DNA from: Calothrix sp. NIES-4101
Lineage (GTDB): Bacteria; Cyanobacteriota; Cyanobacteriia; Cyanobacteriales; Nostocaceae
NCBI GenBank assembly: GCA_004296455.1
Contig: AP018280.1
Location: 6,498,794 to 6,562,793, forward strand
DNA: 64,000 nt
Direction: 5' to 3'
This document shows, one piece after another, positions 1-8,916 of the stretch. The first letter of the stretch is position 1, and every line of letters begins with the position of its first letter. The notes beneath the pieces are model-generated. The model did not search any database. It was not told the origin of the DNA and saw nothing but the letters and a program-made list of their open reading frames with translations. The position numbers were made by a program, and so were the translations under genes.

Positions 1-1
1 C

Positions 2-2650
2 TATTTACAGCGAGTAAACGATGTCAACATGCTGTATGCTTTCACGCTACAACGACAGTTCCTCCTGAATTTGCAAGATGCTTCTCAAAGCACAGATTTA
101 CTCAATAAACAGGATAGTGATAGTTCCGATGAAGATTATCCTTACATCCAAATTTGGAGGGAAAGGAGAAACTTTGAGCATGGAATTAACTGGTACTGTT
201 TTCTCAAGCTGCAACTTTCGTATCTGTATGGGAACTATGCCGATGCTGTTGCTGCGGCTCAAGAGGCAGAGCCAACATTACCTGCCAATGCAGGTTTTTT
301 TCCCATCATCTTATACCATGTCTATTACCCACTGAGTTTGGCGGCACTCTATCCAGAAGCGACAGAAACAGAGAAAGTACAGTATTGGGATGTTTTACAA
401 CACCATCAGCAGATAATCAAAACTTGGGCAGACAATTGTCCAGAAAACTTTTTACACAAGTATTTGCTGCTATCTGCTGAAATGGCAGTTATTTCTGGTA
501 AGGCTTTGGAAGCAGCAGATTTGTATGATCGCGCGATCGCTGCTGCTAAGATCAATGAATATACTCAGGAAGAAGCTCTTGCCAACGAACTAGCTGCAAA
601 GTTTTATCTCAACTGGGGCAAACCACGTATTGCTCAAGAATACATGATTGAAGCTTATTATGGCTATGCTCGTTGGGGTGCGAAAACCAAAGTTGCTGAC
701 TTGGAAACCCGTTACCCCAATCTGCTGCGTCCCATCTTACAATCAGCAGAGGTATCGGTTGGTACTTGGAACACCCTGATGACAATCTCCCCCTTAACCA
801 CATCTATTCATTCTAGTACTCACAAAAGTTCCAATAATACCACCATTAATCAAGCCCTCGATTTTGCTGCCATCCTCAAAGCCTCTCAAGCCCTCTCCAG
901 CACCATCGAACTCGATCAACTTCTGCATCAACTCACCCAGATTATTATGCAAAACTCAGGAGGTGATCGCTGTGGGTTGGTACTCCCCAATGAAGCCGGA
1001 GAATGGCAGGTACGAGCCATTGCTACCCTAGATGACACACAACTTTGTGCCCAAACCCTCGCCAATAATCCCAATCTGCCAGTCAAATTGATTCAGTATG
1101 TCAAAAACACCCAAAAAACTGTGGTCATCAACGAACTGAAAACAGATTTACCCGTGATTGATGACTACCTCATAGAACACCAACCCAAGAGTGTGCTGGG
1201 CTTACCACTGCTCAATCAAGGTCAACTCATTGGCATCTTATATCTCAAAAATTACTTTACCATTGGTGCATTTACTAGCGATCGCGTGGAAGTATTAAAC
1301 TTCCTCTGCACTCAAGCGGTGATTTCTTTGGAAAATGCTCGGCTGTATCAACAGTCCCAGCAGGCTCTTGTGCAACTTCGAGACAATGAAACCCGCTTTC
1401 AAAATCTCGCGGCTAATATTCCCGGCATGGTTTATCGGTTCTGTCTAGCTCCCGATGGCTCAACCTCAACTCCCTATGTTAGTTTCGGTTGCCTTGATCT
1501 CTATGAACTATATCCCAACGATGTAATGACGGGAAAACGTAGCGTATATGCCATGCACCATCCTGAAGATGAGGCGGCTATCGCCCAAGCCATGATTGAA
1601 TCGACTCAAAACCTAACTCCGTTTACTGAAGAATGGCGAATCATCACCCCATCCGGGAAGGTGAAATGGCTCCAGGCTGCTGCTCGTCCTGAGAGAAAGG
1701 CAGACGGTTCGATTGTCTGGGACGGCGTTGTGCTGGATGTGAGCGATCGCAAACGTGCCGAAGCCGCAGTTATTCAGAAATCCCAGGCACTTGAACAGAC
1801 CATGCAGGAGTTACAGGACGCTCAGTTGCAAATGGTACAAAGCGAAAAAATGGCTTCTCTAGGGAATCTGGTAGCTGGAGTCGCCCACGAAATTAACAAC
1901 CCTATCGGCTTCCTCAATGGTAGTATCAAAAATGCCAAAGAATATACGCAAGACTTGTTTGAGCATTTAATGACCTATCAACAACATCAGCCACCCAATG
2001 ATGTGGTACAAGAAAGTGCTGAAGAGATTGACTTAGAATTTTTACTGGAAGATTTACCCAAGTTACTGGAATCAATGCAAGGGGCAACTAATCGCATCAA
2101 ATCTATTAGCACCAGTTTACGCACTTTTTCCCGTGCTGATACTGACCACAAAGTCAGTGCCAATCTCCATGAAGGGCTTGATAGTACCTTGTTGATTTTG
2201 AAATATCGCCTCAAAGCTAACGAAAACCGTCCAGCAATTCAAATTACTCAAGAGTACGGGGATTTACCTACAATTGAATGTTTTCCCGGACAGTTAAACC
2301 AGGTATTTATGAATATCCTGGCGAATGCGATCGATGTGTTTGATGAAATGGCACTCACCCAATCCTTCAAAGAATTAGAAGCCAATCCCCAACAAATTAT
2401 CATTAGCACCAGCATCGAATCAGACCAAGTTTATATCCGCATTCGTGATAATGGCAAAGGCATGAGTGAGGAAGTGCAAGCCAAAATCTTTGACCATTTG
2501 TTTACCACCAAAGACGTAGGTAAAGGTACAGGATTAGGATTGGCGATCGCCCGTCAAATTGTGGTGGAAAAACACGGTGGCAGCTTGGAAGTGCAGTCTG
2601 AGTTAGGACAAGGTACTGAGTTTTGCATTCGACTGGCGATCGCGGGTTGA
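2..2650 (+). CDS. Multi-domain sensor histidine kinase, 3' part (gene begins left of the window)
   Basis: The reading frame is open from the first bases, so this is the C-terminal part (at least 882 residues) of a larger protein. Residue numbers count from the first ATG at 29. Residues 1-235 are helical and match the tail of the ATPase/TPR-like region of the cyanobacterial kinase-ATPase-GAF-histidine kinase family. A GAF domain follows at about 275-440, a PAS domain at about 455-570, a coiled linker, then a HisKA domain with H-box GVAHEINNPIG (His at about 620) and a HATPase domain with DNGKGM and GTGLGLAI. It should autophosphorylate in response to a ligand bound by GAF or PAS; no partner regulator is adjacent. 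Several HIP1 sites lie in it, unlike the insertion to its right, which suggests resident chromosomal DNA. Confidence 0.9.
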   Translation, partial: YLQRVNDVNMLYAFTLQRQFLLNLQDASQSTDLLNKQDSDSSDEDYPYIQIWRERRNFEHGINWYCFLKLQLSYLYGNYADAVAAAQEAEPTLPANAGFFPIILYHVYYPLSLAALYPEATETEKVQYWDVLQHHQQIIKTWADNCPENFLHKYLLLSAEMAVISGKALEAADLYDRAIAAAKINEYTQEEALANELAAKFYLNWGKPRIAQEYMIEAYYGYARWGAKTKVADLETRYPNLLRPILQSAEVSVGTWNTLMTISPLTTSIHSSTHKSSNNTTINQALDFAAILKASQALSSTIELDQLLHQLTQIIMQNSGGDRCGLVLPNEAGEWQVRAIATLDDTQLCAQTLANNPNLPVKLIQYVKNTQKTVVINELKTDLPVIDDYLIEHQPKSVLGLPLLNQGQLIGILYLKNYFTIGAFTSDRVEVLNFLCTQAVISLENARLYQQSQQALVQLRDNETRFQNLAANIPGMVYRFCLAPDGSTSTPYVSFGCLDLYELYPNDVMTGKRSVYAMHHPEDEAAIAQAMIESTQNLTPFTEEWRIITPSGKVKWLQAAARPERKADGSIVWDGVVLDVSDRKRAEAAVIQKSQALEQTMQELQDAQLQMVQSEKMASLGNLVAGVAHEINNPIGFLNGSIKNAKEYTQDLFEHLMTYQQHQPPNDVVQESAEEIDLEFLLEDLPKLLESMQGATNRIKSISTSLRTFSRADTDHKVSANLHEGLDSTLLILKYRLKANENRPAIQITQEYGDLPTIECFPGQLNQVFMNILANAIDVFDEMALTQSFKELEANPQQIIISTSIESDQVYIRIRDNGKGMSEEVQAKIFDHLFTTKDVGKGTGLGLAIARQIVVEKHGGSLEVQSELGQGTEFCIRLAIAG

Positions 2651-3532
2651 GCAGCCAGTCTGCAAAACTTTTTAGCAACGGAACGAACACGACATTAGCG
2701 ATCACGGCAAGAAATCAAAATAATCTCGTGGTCTTCTAGTGGATTTTCCCCAGGCTGCTTGCGCCAAGGAACGGTCTGTAGGAATGCTTGCTTGGAATTC
2801 ATTGTTTATTCGCGAAAAACCTTTGCAGACTGTTTATGAAGTGGTAACATAAAAAACCAAAAAACTGCTCATGCTTCCATTTTCGGCTGATTCCTTGATT
2901 TTCCTTCAATTTAACCCGGTGGGTTTATTTTTATTGAACACTTGTTCGATATAAAGGGTGCGAACAGTAAGCATATCCTTTATCCTTTAAAAGTTGTAAC
3001 AACTTTAATTTACTACGGGTACGAACCAAATTATTTCCCTGGCATACGTCATTAAAATGAATCCAAGGGTTTTCCGATGGCTGCAAACGCCAGGAAGGTG
3101 TGCCAAGGGAGGATGCCTTGGAACTTTAGTTTAGCAATCACAGTTATTAAACTAGCCTCTGGGTTGTCCTCCTATAAAATCGTGTGCTTTTGTTTATTTT
3201 GGACTTAAGTTGTTATTAGTAAAACCTAGTGTGTGCATGTCTCCGCTCTGTTTATTAGTAGAGGAACTTAATCATGCACAGGGTCTAAGCTTACTGCACA
3301 TGGGTTTAAGGCACTTTTGGTCGATGTGAATTTGCACATTTTTTTTAGAGAGACAAAAAGCGATGAAAACCCTACTGTGTATAGATTCTTTGTTTTTCAA
3401 TGTTTTTCCCTAAAAATGTCTCAAAATAAATCCCCAAAGTATATGCACAAAGCATTCCAGTAATATTTCCTAATATCAACCTAAATCCAAGGTTTTAAAA
3501 GTCTAAAAAAGATAGACACAAAGCTTAATAGG
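2651..3532. other. Intergenic, no convincing gene
   Basis: About 880 bases between the kinase and the replication gene. A 35-codon minus-strand frame (2695-2802, starting MNSKQAFLQTV) could be the N-terminal stub of a broken gene, but I do not recognise it. The rest is AT-rich with a few short repeats, including the palindrome listed at 2933. The left end of the plasmid-like insertion, or a junction inside a larger one, may lie here, because HIP1 sites stop at 2643. No remnant of the missing coxA 3' half was seen on either strand. Confidence 0.5.
2933..2950. promoter_or_regulatory. Palindromic site, copy 1 (ATTGAACACTTGTTCGAT)
   Basis: Imperfect palindrome matching 16 of 18 bases of the site at 7722-7739. 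The core GAAC-N4-GTTC resembles the SOS box of Gram-positive LexA, not the usual cyanobacterial LexA box. One copy lies outside each end of the replication gene's main body, which suggests an operator or replication-protein site. The function is inferred. Confidence 0.4.
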
Positions 3533-3558
3533 AACCCAGAGGTTGCTCTGGGTTTTTT
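3533..3558 (+). terminator. Rho-independent terminator reading rightward
   Basis: A perfect 9-bp stem (AACCCAGAG / CTCTGGGTT) with a GTTG loop is followed by six T on the plus strand. It lies 4 bases past the stop of the minus-strand replication gene. On that strand it forms the same hairpin but lacks a T tract. The canonical direction is therefore plus, although no plus-strand gene precedes it within 880 bases. Confidence 0.75.
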
Positions 3559-3562
3559 GTGG

Positions 3563-6500
3563 TTAAGCAACCTGCAAGCTCAACTGTTCGGGGGCGAAGT
3601 ATTCCCAAAGTTGGATTATTTCCGCCCCAAAATCAAGCGGCTCTCCTACATAAGGCGTAAGCTCGTCTTCGACCCAGAAGTAGCTGTCATCGACAATTGT
3701 TTCGTCTTGCTCAAACTGAGATTCAAGAAAGTCGATAAATTCATCAATGGTTTTAGACATTTTGTTTCCCGATGGGTGTTGACCAAGGACAGGTTTTTTG
3801 AAGTTCTCGCCAAAGTTATCCAAAAGTTTGACAGACAAAGCGGTCAGAATTGCTTTTACAAAATCGCTTGAGTACCATTCTTGGTTGAGTGTGAAAATAG
3901 TTACCTGTTTATTATTTATGCGCTCCCGACCAATACCTATCATTTTTGCCCCGCACCACTCTAGGCAAGATTTAACAAATTTCAAGGCTTGGTCGTCTGT
4001 AAATTTTCTGGGGAGCAAGTGTCCTCGGTTATTTTTCTTGAGTTCTAATCCCCATTTAGTTTGGAAACTTACTGTAGAGACAGCTTTTTTGACAGCTAAG
4101 TATTCGGAGGATTCGGAGTGCCATTGCAGGGAAGGATTTGTGAGGTTAGCAAAGCCAGCATCCAATAGAGCTTGAATCTTCAGGGATTCAACTTTAAAGT
4201 CTCCTGCAATTATTTCTGTATTTTTCTCTAGGACTAGTTGGTTAAAACTTTTTACGAATTCGGTGTTGGATTTTCTCTGAAGAATTTCAGGGTTTTTCAA
4301 CAACAGATAACGTTGCAATCTCTGTATCAGAGATTTGTCGCCATAGTTTACCAGGAAAACAAATTTGGGGTTCCAGACTTCCGAGTTGATGATATTTGGC
4401 AATTGCTGATTGAGTTTGAACTTTTCAACTTTAGCCTTTTCATCGGGGGTCAGAGCGGCTTTGATGCGTAATTCTTCATGTTCCGCCTCTAAAATTACTT
4501 CAGCCTCGCAAATTTTTTCAGAGAACTTTTCTTGAATTGACAGTTTTTCTTCTTTGACAAGTTCCTTTGCATCGGAATCTGGGGACTCTACGAGGAAAGT
4601 TATATGATGACCGCTTTCCTGAAGCATTGTTGTGAGGCATTCTCGGCACTTTACGGTTTCATATTGAGAGGTAGATTTGAGGTGTCCTACGAATTTATTT
4701 GTAGGTGATTCAAATTGTTCTTTGAATTGTTTTAGATAAAAATCAATATCAAATTCTTCAGATGTTTTTGTAATCTCTCCCTTTGAGAGTTGTTCGCGGA
4801 TTTCAATATAAGCCGATTCCAGAACGGCTAAATCACGAGCGATTGTAGTAGCAGCATTACAGTGAGCGACTGAATCTTGACCCAATGGGAAAGGGCTTGC
4901 CCAGACATTCCGAACCACTTTAGGGTCACGGACTCGGAAAAGCATTTGTTTGCAGTCACTTGCGCCGATTAGTCCGTGGAAGAAAGCGTATTGGTATTTG
5001 AAGTAACTCCGAATACTGATGTCCACACCGCTTTCGGCAGTTGGGCTGTAGAAGATTCCGTCGTATTGATGAGTTTCGATTTCTTCTGTAGGATTTTGAA
5101 GGAATTTAACAACACCTTCATCTCCATTGGTGTCCGAGGAAATTACCAAACCTTTAAATTCTGGGTTTTGTTCGATTTTTTTGTTGTATAGAGCTTGCAG
5201 TTTATCTTTACAATCGCCCAGAACTACGAACTTCCCAGAATTAGCAAGTATTGCTCCTTCCATCGAAGAGTGGCTGTTGAAGTTTATATTTGAATGTTCT
5301 CGGTCATCACAAGCTAATTCGTTGCTTTCCCAGAGGGTTGGGTCTTTGACTGTTCCCACAAGGAAGTTTACCTGTGATGGTTCTACCGGGCGAATGTTTT
5401 CGATTTTAGTGACAGTGCGACCTTCCCCAGCCAGTTCTGCAAACCAACCCACCACGGCATCTGTAAGATGACCATCGAGGAGAACAATCCGACTGCAAAC
5501 TTGAAGCGCGTTTTTGAGAGTTTTTACACATTCTCTGCGACGGGCAGGGCTGAAAGTGCTTGAAGTCAGTACATGTTTGCAAACCGAAAGCGCTTCGTCT
5601 ATTACAATTGTCTTCCCCTCGAAGAGATGTTCCTGTCCACTGAAGCGTGTAATGCTATCGATACAATAAACCAGTGTGGCATCTTTATTAGCAAAGTTTT
5701 CTATGAATTTCTCGGAGTCTTGGTGAATGTGGAAGCCTCCAAGATTTTTCGCGGTTTGTACCCCTAACATGTTGCGGTAGCCAATTACGAATAGTCCATT
5801 GTCCCATTCCTTTGATGCTTGAACCATCCAATGGGTTTTCCCAGTGCCTAGTCCCGATTTGATTGCAATGATGTCTTTTTGACCAACTTCGCTAGGGGAA
5901 AAACCATCAGAAACATATTTTGTTTCAATGGTTCTTGTCGGGGTGAATGTCCGGGATTTGTTCCATCTGACCCGTGCATTATCCCGAAAGATATCTATCG
6001 CTTCGTTTCTGCGGAGAGTTGCGGAAGCTTCTTCCTCGGTTCTTTTTTGAAGGATTTCGATTGATTCTTTCAAATTTCCAACAACGAATGGGCAAGCGTT
6101 CTCTGGCTTGTTTTCGAGGTGGGTTTTGTAAAAATCTCTTGCAATCGTTAGAAAATATTTGTCTGGGAGACGCGACCGACGGGTTTTGTTTTTAACTTTT
6201 TCAAAAGATTCTAAGAAACTTTCCCAGCATTCAGGGCGATATAAGGAAAAAATGTCTTCGGTAATACATGTTTCAATTTTTAGTTTTTTGCATGTATTGA
6301 TAATTTCTTGAACAATGATTCCAAGCTTACCTTCGTAGGACATTTCTCGAAAGTTTTTAAAATCTTGATGGGCGGGTCTTAAGAATTCCCAGACAGGAAT
6401 AGGCGGCAAATCTAGCGGCAAGTCCAAAGTTTTCTCTGAATTTTCTTCGGAACTTTCCTTATCGGAATTATCCTCTAGAGCAAACTTTGCATTCAATAAA

Positions 6501-7855
6501 GCAAGCTGCTCTGGGTTGTCCCGCAGAAGCCACTTGGCGCGGCTGATGTAGAAACTATCGTCCGGGTTTGTATCTTGTGGTGCAGCCTTTGCCAGGTGTC
6601 GATAAACCTCTGATTCGGGGAGTTCGGGGGTGCAATTCTCAGCATATCTTAGACAAATTTCTTCGGCATCGTCTAAGTGTTTAATTCCCAATGAATCTAA
6701 ATCTTCAATTATTGTGGTCAACCTGCCTGCAATTTTCCCTAGTGTTGGTTCCCGACCACCAGTTCCTGCGACTAATCCATTGTCTACCCAGTTTTTATAA
6801 TCTTTACCCAGAAACTCGTACAAAGAAATTCCTTCAGAGTTTCCAGGCAAGAAATTGTTTGAGGAATATTTCCTGGTGGAGTTTCCTTGAATTTGTTCTT
6901 GGCTGTCTTCACCAGCTTTTAACAAAACTTCTGGGGTTTGAATTATCTCAAGGATTTCTGCTTGTGAGGCATTGGCATTTCTTGCATGGATGTACTTTGA
7001 CCATCTTTGTTCGTTAATACCGTGGGACAATCCCCCAAATGAATCTAATGCAGTTTCCAATTCTGCGGCGGTTAGAGTAGCTTCGGGGTGATACCATTGG
7101 ACTTCTTGATAATTCCCCGTCGCTGGTCTAAGACTACCTGCAAATCGCATCTCCCGGTTGAGATTTTGGATACTGGTGTCCGAGGAAAAACAGACAATTG
7201 CTTTTCTTTTTAGTTCTTTATATTTATCTGGAGATATTTCCTCTGTTAGCCCAAAGTAACAGTGCAAAGATTTTTTCCCAGAGAAAACAACTAAAATCGG
7301 TTTAATGCTAGTCGCTTGATAAAAAATTTCTAAGGCTTGCCATTGTTCTTCGATTGTTGCCCCATCAGACTCAAACATTACGACTCGGCTACCTTTACAT
7401 TCCTGCGCTTCAATCCCAGAGTCCATTAATGCAGGGATTATGAACCAGTCTGCGGGGTGTTTTTCAATGTATTCTAAGCCATCGCCGAGATTCTCAGACT
7501 CTTCCCAGATTTTATTATTACGTTCATTTCTCAAATAATCCCCCCACTGGTCTTTTTGGGCTTCCATTGAGATTATGTCAAAGTCGCCATTCCTGTGATA
7601 AAAACCCAAGAAAGGAACTTTGTTGTTTTTCTTGAGATAAAACCAGGAGTAGTCTTTTGGGAGAAACATGTCGAGTTGAATCTTCGCTGCTTCTTTGCCA
7701 ATGATAGACAATTCTTTTTTTATCGAACAATTGTTCGATAAACTATCTTGATGAGGTATAATAGTAATAGAGGGCGAATTATCGTCCCGGTCAATTTTAT
7801 TTTCAGTTTCTAAGTTTTTCATGGGGGAGTTATTCCTGGTAAGTTTACTCCCCAC
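3563..7855 (-). CDS. Plasmid replication protein, CyRepA1-like (primase-polymerase plus helicase)
   Basis: A 1430-residue protein of the type found on cyanobacterial plasmids. Residues about 60-280 look like an archaeo-eukaryotic primase-polymerase (PrimPol) domain, with an acidic strand (MFESDG) and VVFSGKKSLHCYFGL. A P-loop helicase follows, with Walker A GLGTGKTH near residue 667, Walker B IVIDEA near 752, and a later C-terminal helicase segment (SGVDISIRSYF). It probably primes and unwinds its own origin; assignment to the CyRepA1 family is from memory of that architecture. The gene has no GCGATCGC site in 4.3 kb, unlike the flanking genes, which points to foreign or plasmid origin. Upstream are a small RHH protein and repeat-rich DNA resembling an origin or copy-control region. 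The frame is intact. Confidence 0.8.
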   Translation of the reverse strand: MGSKLTRNNSPMKNLETENKIDRDDNSPSITIIPHQDSLSNNCSIKKELSIIGKEAAKIQLDMFLPKDYSWFYLKKNNKVPFLGFYHRNGDFDIISMEAQKDQWGDYLRNERNNKIWEESENLGDGLEYIEKHPADWFIIPALMDSGIEAQECKGSRVVMFESDGATIEEQWQALEIFYQATSIKPILVVFSGKKSLHCYFGLTEEISPDKYKELKRKAIVCFSSDTSIQNLNREMRFAGSLRPATGNYQEVQWYHPEATLTAAELETALDSFGGLSHGINEQRWSKYIHARNANASQAEILEIIQTPEVLLKAGEDSQEQIQGNSTRKYSSNNFLPGNSEGISLYEFLGKDYKNWVDNGLVAGTGGREPTLGKIAGRLTTIIEDLDSLGIKHLDDAEEICLRYAENCTPELPESEVYRHLAKAAPQDTNPDDSFYISRAKWLLRDNPEQLALLNAKFALEDNSDKESSEENSEKTLDLPLDLPPIPVWEFLRPAHQDFKNFREMSYEGKLGIIVQEIINTCKKLKIETCITEDIFSLYRPECWESFLESFEKVKNKTRRSRLPDKYFLTIARDFYKTHLENKPENACPFVVGNLKESIEILQKRTEEEASATLRRNEAIDIFRDNARVRWNKSRTFTPTRTIETKYVSDGFSPSEVGQKDIIAIKSGLGTGKTHWMVQASKEWDNGLFVIGYRNMLGVQTAKNLGGFHIHQDSEKFIENFANKDATLVYCIDSITRFSGQEHLFEGKTIVIDEALSVCKHVLTSSTFSPARRRECVKTLKNALQVCSRIVLLDGHLTDAVVGWFAELAGEGRTVTKIENIRPVEPSQVNFLVGTVKDPTLWESNELACDDREHSNINFNSHSSMEGAILANSGKFVVLGDCKDKLQALYNKKIEQNPEFKGLVISSDTNGDEGVVKFLQNPTEEIETHQYDGIFYSPTAESGVDISIRSYFKYQYAFFHGLIGASDCKQMLFRVRDPKVVRNVWASPFPLGQDSVAHCNAATTIARDLAVLESAYIEIREQLSKGEITKTSEEFDIDFYLKQFKEQFESPTNKFVGHLKSTSQYETVKCRECLTTMLQESGHHITFLVESPDSDAKELVKEEKLSIQEKFSEKICEAEVILEAEHEELRIKAALTPDEKAKVEKFKLNQQLPNIINSEVWNPKFVFLVNYGDKSLIQRLQRYLLLKNPEILQRKSNTEFVKSFNQLVLEKNTEIIAGDFKVESLKIQALLDAGFANLTNPSLQWHSESSEYLAVKKAVSTVSFQTKWGLELKKNNRGHLLPRKFTDDQALKFVKSCLEWCGAKMIGIGRERINNKQVTIFTLNQEWYSSDFVKAILTALSVKLLDNFGENFKKPVLGQHPSGNKMSKTIDEFIDFLESQFEQDETIVDDSYFWVEDELTPYVGEPLDFGAEIIQLWEYFAPEQLSLQVA
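7721..7740. promoter_or_regulatory. Perfect 20-bp palindrome inside the 5' part of the rep gene
   Basis: TATCGAACAATTGTTCGATA is self-complementary over all 20 bases and lies about 40 codons into the replication gene. A near copy is at 2933-2950. Its location early in rep would suit autoregulation or origin recognition. The role is inferred. Confidence 0.5.
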
Positions 7856-8118
7856 CTATTTCTTCAAGCGCCTTGCCGTTGTATCTTAATCCGTGATAGC
7901 ATTGGTTTAGTAAAATATTTTTTCAGGCTCTGTCTTTTGTGAGATTCCCCGGCAAGGGAACTTCCGGAAGGATGGGGTTTTTAATTTGTGGGCTGTTTTA
8001 CGAGATGCCCTCTCTTCGAGCTTTCCGTATTACACATGCAACACGCTTGTAATATACTTCCGAGGAAGTTCCAAGGGGAACTTCAGTGAGTGTAGTACGC
8101 TTGTAGTATAATGTAATA
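7856..8118. other. Candidate origin / control region upstream of rep
   Basis: The block directly upstream of the minus-strand replication gene carries two direct 14-bp repeats, ACGCTTGTAATATA (8043-8056) and ACGCTTGTAGTATA (8097-8110). A perfect 8-bp inverted repeat, GAAGTTCC-AAGG-GGAACTTC (8065-8084), lies between them. A further GGAACTTC is at 7957-7964, inside a second dyad (CTTCCGGAAG, 7961-7970). Clustered direct and inverted repeats between a rep gene and a small RHH gene are typical of plasmid origins and copy-control operators. No gene is seen in this stretch. Confidence 0.45.
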
Positions 8119-8265
8119 TCAATATTTAATGCCTCGTTTCTCGAAATATTCGAGTAAAGCCTCAGTGACTAATTGCGAAACATTTTTTTCAAGTCTGTGG
8201 GCGATTTTTTTGATAGGAAACCCTGTTGAGTCGTTGTAACAAATTCTTGTGCTTTTTTCTTTCAT
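8119..8265 (-). CDS. Small ribbon-helix-helix (CopG/Arc-like) protein, 48 aa
   Basis: Starts MKEKSTRICYNDSTG and continues with two helices (IKKIAHRLEKNVSQLVTEAL, then LEYFEKRG). This is the strand-helix-helix pattern of small RHH DNA-binding proteins, of usual length for plasmid copy-control or antitoxin repressors. The start codon has a purine-rich GGA about 8 bases upstream. It lies 264 bases upstream of the replication gene on the same strand, with direct and inverted repeats between, as expected for a repressor of rep or copy number. No toxin gene is adjacent. The family call rests on pattern, not on a search. Confidence 0.6.
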   Translation of the reverse strand: MKEKSTRICYNDSTGFPIKKIAHRLEKNVSQLVTEALLEYFEKRGIKY

Positions 8266-8721
8266 TTTTATTTTCCGGCTTCATAAATTAATAATAACAT
8301 TAAAAAAATATATCTGCAATATTTAACGTAGCAATAAAAGTCTTATCCACATGGGCATCCAGCGTTTTAAATTAATATCAACCTATGATATATAAGGCAG
8401 TGAATTTATTTTCTAGGTATCGGCGATACCCAGAAAAAGCTCTGGGCAAGGGTTCTGTCTATGATGCGGCGGTAGAATAAAAAATAACCATAAAAATTGC
8501 CTTGAATTTTCAATAACCAAAATTGATCGAAAGTAATAAAACCCGTGAATATTCTGATTAATCAATTAGTTGATGTATCGATATCACGGGTTGAGATATC
8601 AAGAGAAAGCATTAAAAACCCAATAATAAAAGAAAAATTAGAAGTGTTAATATTGAACAGAACCGTGGTTATGGCTGTGTTACAAACATAATTGCGCTTC
8701 ATCAAATTATTTATAAAACTT
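8266..8721. other. Spacer with hairpins between RHH gene and recombinase
   Basis: AT-rich. It contains a short dyad GGTATCGGCGATACC near 8418 and a longer inverted repeat, AACCCGTGA (8540-8548) with TCACGGGTT (8584-8592), whose 35-base loop itself contains TGATTAATCA-type dyads. These may be a terminator, a recombination accessory site or a protein-binding site. No coding region was recognised apart from possible upstream starts of the small gene at 8722. Confidence 0.4.
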
Positions 8722-8916
8722 ATGTTAATCGCTGCACAAATTTTGAACCAAGCATTTAATGATTTTGACCGCTATTTGTATGAGACAAATACAACAAGGG
8801 AAGAATTATTGAAACTTTCTGTGGCAGAACGAAAATTAAGAATAAAAAACTACGTCAATGCGTCCTCGATCGCACCAGATAACCTCAATGAGGTCGTGAT
8901 AAAGAAGGTTGCGTGA
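8722..8916 (+). CDS. Possible small protein convergent with the recombinase, 64 aa
   Basis: Starts MLIAAQILNQAFNDFDRY; a TTG at 8692 would add ten residues. The first 38 or so residues lie outside the recombinase gene and look like a charged, mainly helical small protein. The last 26 overlap the recombinase 3' end antisense (81 bases). Small basic proteins next to large serine recombinases can be recombination directionality factors, but nothing in the sequence identifies this as one, and it may be a chance frame. Upstream DNA has no strong ribosome binding site. Confidence 0.3.
   Translation: MLIAAQILNQAFNDFDRYLYETNTTREELLKLSVAERKLRIKNYVNASSIAPDNLNEVVIKKVA

Noticed and set aside
7721-7740. 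Assignment of the palindrome as a LexA box
   Set aside because: It fits the Gram-positive SOS pattern, not the usual cyanobacterial LexA site, and its position inside rep suits other roles; left unassigned.
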